DNA of 21,470 bases. It comes from Euprymna scolopes (Eukaryota > Mollusca > Cephalopoda > Sepiida > Sepiolidae). Location of the stretch: the NCBI GenBank assembly GCA_024364805.1, contig CM044501.1:81747463-81768932 (forward strand). Reading direction: 5' to 3'. Of this stretch, positions 8,099-16,314 are shown piece by piece. Numbering within the stretch: position 1 is the stretch's first letter; each line of letters begins with the position of its first letter. Under the pieces are notes generated by a model. That model was not told the DNA's origin. It ran no database searches and worked only from the letters and a program-made list of their open reading frames with translations. A program made the position numbers and the translations under genes.

Positions 8099-9845
8099 TT
8101 TGTTGTTTTGACAATTGTTCCAGTTTTCTTGCCATTTCTTTGTGATAAAATTGTTTATTGAAGGCTTCTAGTCCGTATACGAGACCTTTATGTCACTTAT
8201 TTGGAGTTTTAGAAAATTTATGGCCGCCATGTCAGCTTTTTCATTTCTACGGAAACCATAATGACTAGGAAACCAACAGAAAAAGAAAGTTTTGTGTTGT
8301 ATGATAGAATGGATCCTTTGTAACAGTTTGATTAGTAAAGAATTGTTTTATTTTTTATTTTTTAATGATTCAAGTACTGGTAATGAGTCTACAAATAATC
8401 TGACTTTATTGGAGTTTTGGTTGGTGATAATATCTAGAGTCAAGTTTATGGCTGTAATTTCTGCACAATAGATAGAGAAGTTATTTTATAACTCTAATAG
8501 TGTTTTCTGAAATAGTGGCACATCCCACTTTGTTTTGATCTTTGGAACCATTCGTGTAAATGTGTGTCCAATTTGGGTAAGAATCGAGGATGTCATTTCT
8601 TTATAGTCTGAGAGGTGAGCATTGGATTTAGGATATATTGTTAGATCTACTATGACTTTAGGTTGATCTAACAGCCAGGGTGGGAGTTAGTGAGATTTTC
8701 CTCGTGGATGCTGGTTTGATCTATTGAGTTGTCGGTAAGTGGTTTTATCGTTTCTTCCATTAAGAGACCAAAGGGTTTAATTGCATTTTTTAATAGATAT
8801 GTGTAGTTAGGATTAAAAGTGTATTCATAAGCAGAATTTTTGGGGTTTTATTTTAGATAATATTGTAAGCCTAATTTTTCACGCCTTAATTTTAGTGGAG
8901 TTTCATAGGCTTCAGCGTATAAGCTTTCTATTGTGTAGGTTTTAAATGCGCCCAAGACAAGTCTTAATCCTGTGTGATGGATGGGGTCTACAGTTGTAAG
9001 ATAACTTTTTCTGGTTAAACCATATATAAAAGTTCCATAATCTAGTTTGGCTCTTATCAGGGTTCTATATAATTTTAAGAGTGATGAGCAGTCTGATCTC
9101 CACTCGGTATTTGCTAGTTGTAGGGGTTTGAAACATTTTTGTTTTAAATATGTGAGGGATGAATGAGAGTATTTTGTAAAATAATAAGTCCCAGAAATTT
9201 ATGTTGGTCAACTATTTCGATTTTTGTTCTTTTTAGGTTGAGAGTAGGGTCATTATGTATTTTTCTATGATTATAGAAATGGACACATTTAGTTTTGGTT
9301 AATGAAAATTTAAAGCTATTTTCTATAGTCCATTGTGTTAGTTTGTTTATGCACATCTGTTGTTGGCGTTCTGGGTTATGAATATTTTTTATCTATAACA
9401 AATTACAAGGTCATCCACATATAAGGAGCCATTTATCTCATTGTTTAGGCAATCTACAATATTATTGATTTTTAGATTGAAGATTGTAACTGATAAAAAT
9501 CCATCCTTGTGGGACTCTTTCTTCCTGTGTTTTTGTGCTTGATAGAGTTCGTCAGATTCTTAGTTTAAAACTTCTATCAGATAGAAAATCTTTTATTAGG
9601 ATTTGTAGTCTGCCTTTCAATCCATGATTGTGTAGGTCTTTTATTATACCCTGTCGCTATGTTGTATCATAAGCTGTTTCTAAATCAAAAAAGATAGCAA
9701 TGGCATTTTTTAATGAAAGATTCTTTGATCTCCAATCGGATTATGTTGTCCATTGTTCCTCTTTTGTTTCTAAAACTACTTTGTATGTTGGCATTTGAGC
9801 CGTTTGATTTCTAAATACCAGTTCAGTCTTGTGGCAAAAATACTC

Positions 9846-10225
9846 CAACCATGTGGCAACAACACTCCATGCATGAGCGAATGGTGGCCTTGTAGAGGTA
9901 CAGGATACTCTCAGGTGTAAGTAGTTTTCTAGCACGGTAGAGAGAACCCACCGAATTTGCAGCAGCATTCGCAATGTCTTTAATACATTTGTTCCAGTTC
10001 ATAGTTCATATTGCCCGTGAATGTTAAGCTGAGGAATTTGAAAGAAAGAATTATCAGGTAGGGTGTTATTTGTTATCGATATCGGTGGTTTGACAGGCGT
10101 ATTGTAATTGTTAAAGGAGAGCAGACAAATCTTATTAGCATTAAATGTTACCATCCATTTATGATCCCATTCCACTACGGTATGGAAGTCATTTTCTAAT
10201 AATTCTGCTATTGTCTTAGATTTGG
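9846..10225 (-). pseudogene. LINE-A (jockey/CR1-like): RT C-terminal part, first half of the split copy
   Basis: The minus strand encodes SKSKTIAELLENDFHTVVEW, DHKWMVTFNANKICLLSFNN and PPISITNNTLPDNSFFQ (10225-10040). After frame changes it gives MNWNKCIKDIANAA, SLYRARKLLTPESILYLYKA and TIRSCMECCCHM (about 10010-9850). These match the post-YxDD thumb and connection of jockey/CR1-like RTs. The copy stops at CCCHMVG, where LINE-B begins, and continues at 7590 with NRRNVASL. Compared with the LINE-A relative at 14188-14475, about 30 codons between these points are missing. Upstream of SKSK the sequence turns into a 5S rRNA-like segment rather than more RT. Confidence 0.82.
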
Positions 10226-10308
10226 ATACCCATATTGTACTGGCCAGATTCAATGTCGCTTAACTTTGGTTATCTAACGATAACCGGTTTATCAACGTAA
10301 TTATTGCA
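10222..10308 (-). pseudogene. 5S rRNA-derived head joined to LINE-A
   Basis: On the minus strand, ATTACGTTGATAAACCGGTT, GATAACCAAAGTTAAGCGAC and CTGGCCAGTACAATATGGGT align colinearly with 5S rRNA positions of roughly 10-90: CCACGTTGA..ACCGGTT, GATCACCGAAGTTAAGCAAC, CCGGTTAGTACTTGGATGGGT. The 3' third of 5S is replaced at once by LINE-A coding sequence (SKSKTIAELL), leaving essentially no spacer. The A box and most of the C box are recognisable. Confidence 0.75.
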
Positions 10309-10324
10309 TATATCTAATTCCCTT

Positions 10325-10348
10325 CTATCTATCTATCTATCTATCTAT
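10325..10348. repeat. (TCTA)n microsatellite at the gap edge
   Basis: About six TCTA units run into the assembly gap, while the other side of the gap (10573-10586) is an (AT)n tract. The gap probably contains a longer compound microsatellite. Confidence 0.95.
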
Positions 10349-10572
10349 NNNNNNNNNNNNNNNNNNNNNNNNNNNNNNNNNNNNNNNNNNNNNNNNNNNN
10401 NNNNNNNNNNNNNNNNNNNNNNNNNNNNNNNNNNNNNNNNNNNNNNNNNNNNNNNNNNNNNNNNNNNNNNNNNNNNNNNNNNNNNNNNNNNNNNNNNNNN
10501 NNNNNNNNNNNNNNNNNNNNNNNNNNNNNNNNNNNNNNNNNNNNNNNNNNNNNNNNNNNNNNNNNNNNNNNN
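10349..10572. other. Assembly gap (224 N)
   Basis: An unbroken run of N. All open frames drawn across it are meaningless. The gap length may be an estimate. Confidence 1.
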
Positions 10573-10589
10573 ATATATATATATAGCAC

Positions 10590-12080
10590 TGTAACTGTCC
10601 CTCACTCTGTATTCCTTATTCTATTCTCAGCGTATAAATAGTTTTCTTCTGTTTCACTACCGTTAATATCCATTGTTTTTTTCGATTTCGTTATCATTCA
10701 TCGTATATAAATTACTGACCGGACAGATGGAATTATATGGGCATCTGATATCACAGTATGGACATTAGCGCCAACAAAAATCTGTTGTTGTTTTTTTTTT
10801 CGTTTCTTTATCGTCAGAGCAATCTGTTAATATATTGGGAATTGTCCAGCCCAAATCGATCATGGCATTAAGCTACATATTTCATTCATGTTTCGATTAA
10901 ACGTCATCCTCGTATGTAATATACTTTTAATTGAACAAAATACATGATCGACACTACTTTTACATATGCGTCAAATGCTAACGTGATTATGTCATGTTTG
11001 GAGTACTCGATAGAAACATTGTTTTTTATGTAATACAGTAGAGAAAGTTTTTGGATCCCTACGTTGTGTTTTACTTATTCCCCATGGTTCGTTTACTTCG
11101 TTGACGGGATTCTCTAGTTGGATTTCGATGCTAATGTGACAGTTAAGGCGTCAATCTCCTTTCTGTCTATTTTTCCCCCACTTCTCTCTAACTAATTTTT
11201 ACACACGTAATAAAAACATATAAGCATTAATAAATACAATCTGGTTTTAAAAATTCTTTGAGGTTTTATTAGTTCTTAAAACACACGCAACGCCTAAATC
11301 AACGTCCACATTTCGTCCTCTCTAGAGAGGGAGAGGAAGCAGCTATTCAAAGGCCCAAGTGCATTTTCAGGTTGTTAAGACAAAAAGGGCGATTCACTTT
11401 ACCAACTTTACATTCCTGTATCCTTGACATCACAGGTAAAAGTACATAGCCTTTCTTGAATTCTAATTGAAAATTTCCATTCTACCTGATTTTAACCCTA
11501 AGTGGAAAATTACTATACTAATCGTATTCGTATTCTTAATTGTTGATCGAGTAAGCGTACTAAAATATAAAACGGTTAGTTGATAAAAATAAGAAATGAA
11601 AACTAAACTGGAGATTAACAATACCAAAATGTGAGCAAGAATAATAGACAAAACTGATCGATTCATTGTGAAACAAAAAGAATAAAACAAGGGTGTGGTG
11701 TTACACTATCACTACATGTTCCAATGTGTTACACTACATAACTACAACACGTGCATATCGATTACAATCGACGACTATTCAACATATTTGCTGTCAGCAT
11801 TTTACCCCCAGCTTAAGTAGGGCGAATCTGATACGCTGAACCAAAAACCACATTGGTTTTGATCAAGTTTTTATCGTTTTTTTTTTCTTTACAGAGCATT
11901 TTAGAAGAAGTTGATGGTGGTAAAATGCCATGTCGAATAATTGCTTTTATTGGAAATTTTTAAGAACAAAAATTATTCAAGTCCGATAGTTCTGAGTGAT
12001 TATCTCGAAAAGAAATCATTTTGAAGCCATAAAACCTCGAAATCTTCCAAAAATTGGTGTAGTACCATGCTCAGCATCAC
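10590..12080. other. Unclassified AT-rich stretch
   Basis: No coding region, RNA gene or clear repeat pair was found in about 1.5 kb. Open frames are short and without recognisable domains. Confidence 0.45.
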
Positions 12081-12084
12081 AGAA

Positions 12085-12617
12085 AGAAGGACTGGCCTGT
12101 GCAGAAGGAAGTGGCGCTAAAATCAACGACCCTGTGGTGGAAACAGAATACTTTTCCTACCGCTGCACATCAAGTTCGGATTAATCAAGCAGTTCACAAG
12201 GCTCTGGACAAGGATAGTGCCTGCTTCACTTACTTGTGCCAGGCTTTTCTAGGATTGTCCATGGAGAAGCTGAAATCTGGAATCTTTGATGATACTCAGA
12301 TCCAGCAGCTCAGAAACTCAAAGTTCGAAAGGCCAGAAACTATGCAGAACTTGTCAAGAACATGCATAAACATGGGTTGCAATCGAAGCGTCAAGATGCA
12401 CTACCTAAATTCATATATGGATCGGCTTTCTGGGAACATGGGTTCAATGAATGACGAGAAGGAGGAGAAATTCCATCAAGACCTGAAAGACATGGAGACC
12501 AGATATCAGGGTCGCTAGAACGCAGTCATGATGGCTGACTATTGTTGGAATGTGAAGAGAGATCTCTGTGCTGCTAAGCATTTCAGGAGTTCGAAAAAAT
12601 GGGAGTTCAAGCCCTGA
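12085..12617 (+). pseudogene. Decayed copy of a dispersed uncharacterised protein family
   Basis: Blocks read in changing frames: WPVQKEVALKSTTLWWKQNT (about 12090-12148), FLPLHIKFGLIKQF (about 12153-12196), ALDKDSACFTYLCQ (about 12200-12240), LSMEKLKSGIFDDTQIQQL (about 12255-12315), NYAELVKNM (about 12335-12365), MGCNRSVKMHYLNSYMDRL (about 12370-12430), EEKFHQDLKDMETRYQGR (12462-12515), and after a stop MMADYCWNVKRDL. I recall the same order (LPPLHIKLGL, then FDGPQIR, MSLKIHFLHSHL, GERFHQDI, MERRYQGRW and MMADYCW) in a multicopy protein family annotated as uncharacterised in many invertebrate genomes. Its biochemical role is unknown to me, and its copy number suggests a link to a mobile element. 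This copy lacks part of the middle and is broken in about three or four places. Confidence 0.7.
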
Positions 12618-12950
12618 AGTTTGAACAATGGTGACACAAAATGCAATTTACGTATACTTATGTGCAATGTTCATCATTCAGTTTACTGTAATCGATATTT
12701 CTATCAGGTAATAAATATATAATATTGGCAAAATATTTTTCTCTTAAACACATATTTAGGATGATATGTGTTTACAAAAATCGATTTTATCACAAGATCA
12801 GATTTTTTTCAAATCAACAGAAAAACCTGACCTGATGGTGAGAAACGGATGCCATTTCCCGCATTCAAAAAGTAAACAAAATTGCTGCCCAGTGCGCTGT
12901 TTCTGTTTTTTTGTTTTTTGTTTTTTTTTTAGATGGGGATTGATAATATG
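12618..12950. other. Unclassified stretch
   Basis: AT-rich, ending in a T-rich run (12903-12930) just before the inverted-repeat element. No coding or RNA feature was recognised. Confidence 0.4.
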
Positions 12951-12953
12951 TAA

Positions 12954-13210
12954 TATTTGGATTGTTTGAACTACTGTTCTCATCTTGGTTGCTATTCTCC
13001 TAACGTTTTGAAATCTCCAATCTTCTTCAGGTGTATTTGAATTCTAACGACTATTGTGCATTAGAAAAAAGAACAAAACATTATTTCCACTGTTCACCAA
13101 TAAAGGTAACGGTCAAGATACATCTAAACAAGGTCGGGGGGGGTTACATCGGTCGAAAAGTTGTGAGAATAGCAACCAAAATTAAAACAGTAGTTCGAAC
13201 AATCCAAATA
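12954..13210. mobile_element. MITE-like element with 57-bp inverted repeats, 257 bp
   Basis: The left arm (12954-13010, starting TATTTGGATTGTTTGAACTA) and right arm (13154-13210) are inverted copies matching at about 49 of 57 positions, with no gaps. The interior of about 143 bases contains no transposase. The similarity stops sharply at 12954 and 13210, as expected for element ends, but I see no convincing target duplication. The superfamily is not identified. Confidence 0.7.
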
Positions 13211-13380
13211 GATGTAAGGACACTCTCGGGCAACGCCATGTACAGGCAGCTAGTTTTATTATATTAATATATTTTTACCTATTTTGCCCTTTTATATGCG
13301 TAGCTAAAAGGCTTTTTCTATATATTGGCTTGTACTTATGGTAACAATTCTTTAGTATCTCAAACTATATCTTTAACTAA

Positions 13381-13413
13381 TAATAATTAATGAAAACAAT
13401 TCATTAATTATTA
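13381..13413. repeat. Perfect 14-bp AT palindrome with 5-base loop
   Basis: TAATAATTAATGAA, then AACAA, then TTCATTAATTATTA form a perfect stem. It lies 17 bases before the (TAA)n tract and may share its origin. Confidence 0.85.
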
Positions 13414-13429
13414 TATAGTTTTAAGGCGC

Positions 13430-13430
<1 letters not shown>

Positions 13431-13497
<67 letters not shown>
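13431..13497. repeat. (TAA)n microsatellite, about 22 units
   Basis: Sixty-seven bases of perfect TAA/AAT repeat. Confidence 0.98.
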
Positions 13498-13498
<1 letters not shown>

Positions 13499-13544
13499 TT
13501 TTTTAATTAATTATTTGATATTTATAACGACAAAGTTATCCAGA

Positions 13545-13720
13545 AATGAAGAATTAACTGATTTGGCCACGTCGCCAGAAAAAGGTCATAAAGCAATGTA
13601 TACCGAACATTCAATGAAGAATTTCCCGATAAAAGACCCTGTGGACTTCCAAGTGTGCTGAACTGGTAAGATCCGTAATGATCTTGAGCTTTCTTTGTTG
13701 ACGTTGAAATGATTGGAAAA
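13545..13720 (+). pseudogene. Possible LINE C-terminal fragment
   Basis: The plus strand gives FGHVARRK (about 13562-13585), then in another frame YRTFNEEFPDKRPCGLPSVL (about 13600-13660) and a third frame NDLELSLLTLK. The order resembles the GHV.R, then ...EG.R..GRP..RW, then DL..L block seen near the end of many LINE polyproteins. Similarity is weak and frames change twice, so the call is tentative. Confidence 0.4.
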
Positions 13721-13957
13721 GCACTGAATAATGTGAAACGTTTGTGTATCTAGAAAGTATGCGAAGATTCTTTGGGGATAATGCAATAAAGTAAAGTAAA
13801 AAGAAACCCTCCTTTGCTAAAATTGTTCTTAGTAATTGCTATATATGTTTATACTGCTTATCAAGGCCAGAAGGCGACTTGAGGATGAAGGTTAAGGAGG
13901 TTATCAGTTGGATGATACACAACACCTCAATGAGTGAAATGCACAGAATATTATTAT

Positions 13958-14625
13958 TCAAATAAGACAACCCGACAAGAATTTGTTAACGTTAGACTTG
14001 AAAACGACCATATTGTAATCAGCTGGGAAGCATACTCGTGGAATTGTGTTCCAGAGATGTGACATTCATGGAAAGAAAATTCGTTCGTGAACATTTCGTT
14101 TATTTTAGGTATACGGATGAAAAAAATCAAGCGATTATAGGTAATTCTGTGAATGTTTTATGGGGAAACTGAGGATTGCTCGAACACCTAATGTGAAAAA
14201 AAAACAAAACGATAGAGTAAAGAAAGACTAATGGCGTTCCTTCTGTGAGAAAGTGGCTGTAAGGAAAACAAGAGATTATTCCCAACTAGATTATGAAGTC
14301 GATTTTGTAGTCTGTCAAGAAAGGTCAGAGGGTCCTGAATCGCCGTCCCTCTCCTAGGTGTTGCAGCTGTATTCCATCTTTGGACATATTTGGCTCTTAT
14401 ATGAGTAAAAGATTGCGCCAGATGCTTTCTGGAACGGTAATTTAATCCAACTTTTTTTTCCAGCAATCTTAGCAATAGGCTGTCATCTCAGGCCTGGGGT
14501 GAAGATCAGTCCTAGAAGCATATAGTTGTAATTTAGGTTTTCATATGATGTCCTCAGTTGTGGACTCGGTATGCATAACTGGCAGGTTATTTGTCCTGAT
14601 CTGTTTGTGCTTGTGTTAATAATCC
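13958..14625 (-). pseudogene. LINE-A (jockey/CR1-like) fragment, second copy
   Basis: Minus strand, in order: MLLGLIFTPGLR (about 14540-14485), KKVGLNYRSRKHL (about 14455-14415), DPLTFLDRLQNRLHNLVGNN and SLQPLSHRRNAISLSLLYR (about 14335-14210). After a degraded interval come LWNTIPRVCFPADY and FKSNVNKFLSGCLI, with a stop at 13958-13960. This is the RT connection and C-terminus of the same family as the split copy at 7171-10225. It preserves the LDRLQNRLHNLVG segment missing at the LINE-B insertion point. Several frame changes make it inactive. The tail is not clearly defined. Confidence 0.8.
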
Positions 14626-14629
14626 GTTT

Positions 14630-15600
14630 GCATATCAAATAATATAGCCGCTTGATAATAATGACGCCGAGGACGACATCGTGTCTATTTTCGATAATTA
14701 CCACATTCTCTACATCTCACCACCCTGACTCACTCTGTTCTATGCGTTCATCCTGTTGAATAAATCAGAAACCAGCCTAAAATCCACTTGTCACTGTTGT
14801 TTAACGAAGCATTTACGTTTAAATGCTCTCAATAGAAAGACATTCCCATCATGCATTGATAAGTAACAATTATCTTTTTTCTTAGTTTAGATACAGATTC
14901 AATCAAGCGGACAAGCAAGACACATACAATTCATAGTCTTGTCTGGTGTCATACATACTCTCATTGTTGAATGTTAAAAGTAAAAAAAGAAAAAAAAAAA
15001 GAATGATTTTCAGATTTTCAGATCGCTAAGTTCACCGCGTTGAAACACACGTAACAAAAAAACTGTCCAGTTCCCCATTTGACGTTATTGAGAACAAGCT
15101 TTCTTCAATTGACACCAGATTGCAAAGTACACCGTACTGATGTCGTATTTCGAGTGTCGCTTCCATAGATAAAAAGGTTTACGCCATTGTTTGCCTTTTC
15201 CCGGCTGGTGTATAAACGGGTTGAGGGTCACTTTTTATCCTCGTTGCCGACTTGTCAGTATTAATTTTTGTTCTCATTCATATTTTTATATGAGTTTCTC
15301 AGTATCTACGGCTTTTTATTTATTTATTTATTTACTTATTTATTAAAAGTTGCCCTCTATTAATAGGGAATGCTGGATGGTTTGAGGAGATAGCACACCA
15401 TTTTTTTAATATTTGGTTAGACTTTACTTCTAATGAAAAATATTATGCCAGGTTCTCTGAATAACCCCTATAATGAAAGACAGAGGATACACTACGATGG
15501 TGTCTAGTTGGCATTCACGTTTCTCTCCAATTTCACCTTGAAAACGAAAGGCTGTGTTTTTGAAAAAAAATACTCATAAAATTAATAACATTTGCTCTCT
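14630..15600. other. Unclassified stretch with a (TTTA)n tract
   Basis: Nothing coding was recognised. A TTTA-type simple repeat lies at 15317-15347 and an A-rich run near 14980-15000. Confidence 0.4.
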
Positions 15601-15619
15601 ATAACTTCATTAGATATAT

Positions 15620-15890
15620 CAACGAGTTTGTAAAAGCCTCGCCTTTAATATTTCTTTAGATTTTGTTGTAAAATATGAATCTAACTCCAAATATGTGATA
15701 ATCCAAGGGATCTAGGTCATGAGAATATGCAGGATAGGCCAAAAATTCACAATTAAATTCTCCTGGATCTTTGGCTTGTGGTTCTATGTGAGGACAAGCA
15801 TTATCATAAACGAAAATGCCTTTTTTGCGGTTGACTAAAGAAGGGTTTTTCGTGTCAACATGAGTGAGAGTATCGCAGAAAAATATAAAT
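15620..15890 (-). pseudogene. Mariner transposase C-terminal fossil (Hsmar1/cecropia-like)
   Basis: The minus strand encodes DTLTHVDTKNPSLVNRKKGI, FVYDNACPHIEPQ, FLAYPAYSHDLDPLDYHIFG in one frame (about 15870-15665). This corresponds to the LVNRKG.IL.HDNARPH and HPPYSPDLSPTDYHFF blocks of Hsmar1-like transposases. The second (YDN) and third (LDY) catalytic aspartates are present. Their spacing is 33 residues rather than 34, presumably a one-codon loss. The frame stops soon after, and only scattered similarity continues to about 15600. The N-terminal half and the first aspartate were not found. It differs from the mariner at 1654-2353 and is closer to the type expected to move the MITE at 2602-2682. 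Confidence 0.8.
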
Positions 15891-15936
15891 ATATATTATT
15901 ATTATCCGTATTAGCTTCGGCTGTTATCATGCTGTG

Positions 15937-16018
15937 CACCCCTAAAAAGGAAAGTGGAATATTCCAAATAAACCTTGTCACCCTTTAAAAGGGAAGTGGA
16001 ATATTTCCTTCCAAATAC
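15937..16018. repeat. Tandem duplication of about 42 bp
   Basis: CACCC, TAAAA, GG, AAGTGGAATATT and CCAAATA occur in the same order in 15937-15970 and again, with small insertions, in 15979-16017. Confidence 0.75.
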
Positions 16019-16069
16019 GGCAACAAAAAATTGGTGTCGCTTTTAAGGCAAAGCTAATAAAAATAATTT

Positions 16070-16314
16070 GATCTGCTTGGCCTTCGGGCCAAGATCAAAG
16101 TGTAGTATCTGGTCTTCAGATGGTACATTTCAATTTCTTGTTCTCTCTTAGTGGAGGAGAAATCCGTCACAACCGAAACAATATTTTTTTCCTTTTCTAC
16201 ACGTTAAAAAACGAACCTGGTCTCTAAATCTGTCCCGTGGGGAGGCATTGTAAATATGTACTATATTTAATGTAACAAAGTTTTAATTTAACAAAAGTAC
16301 TTGGGAAAAGAAAT
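16070..16314 (+). mobile_element. U2 snRNA-headed retroposon, plus copy
   Basis: Positions 16071-16128 read ATCTGCTTGGCCTTCGGGCC followed by AAGATCAAAGTGTAGTATCTG. This is the 5' end of U2 snRNA (stem I, then the branch-point-binding GUGUAGUA region, then stem IIa). The inner CTTGGCC-TTCG-GGCCAAG is a perfect 7-bp stem with a UUCG loop, and ATCTG-GTCTT-CAGAT keeps a short stem IIa. Beyond the head, a body of about 180 bases (including TTAGTGGAGGAGAAATCC) is shared with the minus copy at 16362-16604 and does not convincingly match the rest of U2. The right end merges into the 35-bp satellite. No coding region is present. It could be a SINE with a U2 head or a diverged U2 pseudogene; the shared body favours a repeat family. 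Confidence 0.75.

Larger units (their letters stand above)
7591..9845 (-). mobile_element. LINE-B: 5'-truncated I-like LINE (RT, RNase H, zinc knuckle) nested in LINE-A
   Basis: Read on the minus strand. The first RT blocks are FRNKRGTMDNIIRLE (about 9780-9735) and AIAIFFDLETAYDT (about 9705-9665). SLYVDDLVIC, the YxDD catalytic box, is at about 9430-9400. INKLTQWTIENSFKFSLTKT and KFLGLI follow (9350-9190), then RAKLDYGTFIYGLTRKSYL, DPIHHTGLRLVLGAFKT and ETPLKLRREKLGLQY (about 9060-8880). The RNase H domain follows: YTNGSKDQNKVGC, with N in place of the usual D of TDGSK (about 8560), FVDSLPVLESL (about 8395-8365), and FCWFPSHYGF with NEKADMAA (about 8285-8220). A zinc knuckle C-x2-C-x8-H-x5-C (CIPCHKPYIVKHLLLDC) is near 7920. 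The 3' end is a perfect (GTTT)7 tract at 7591-7618, i.e. an (AAAC)7 tail. RNase H places it in the I group. Several stops and frame changes make it inactive, and the 5' half (endonuclease and ORF1) is absent. Confidence 0.9.

Noticed and set aside
10304-10605. Open frames across the N run
   Set aside because: They consist of unknown bases.
13431-13497. TAA array as a CRISPR-like or regulatory array
   Set aside because: It is a simple perfect microsatellite with no spacers.
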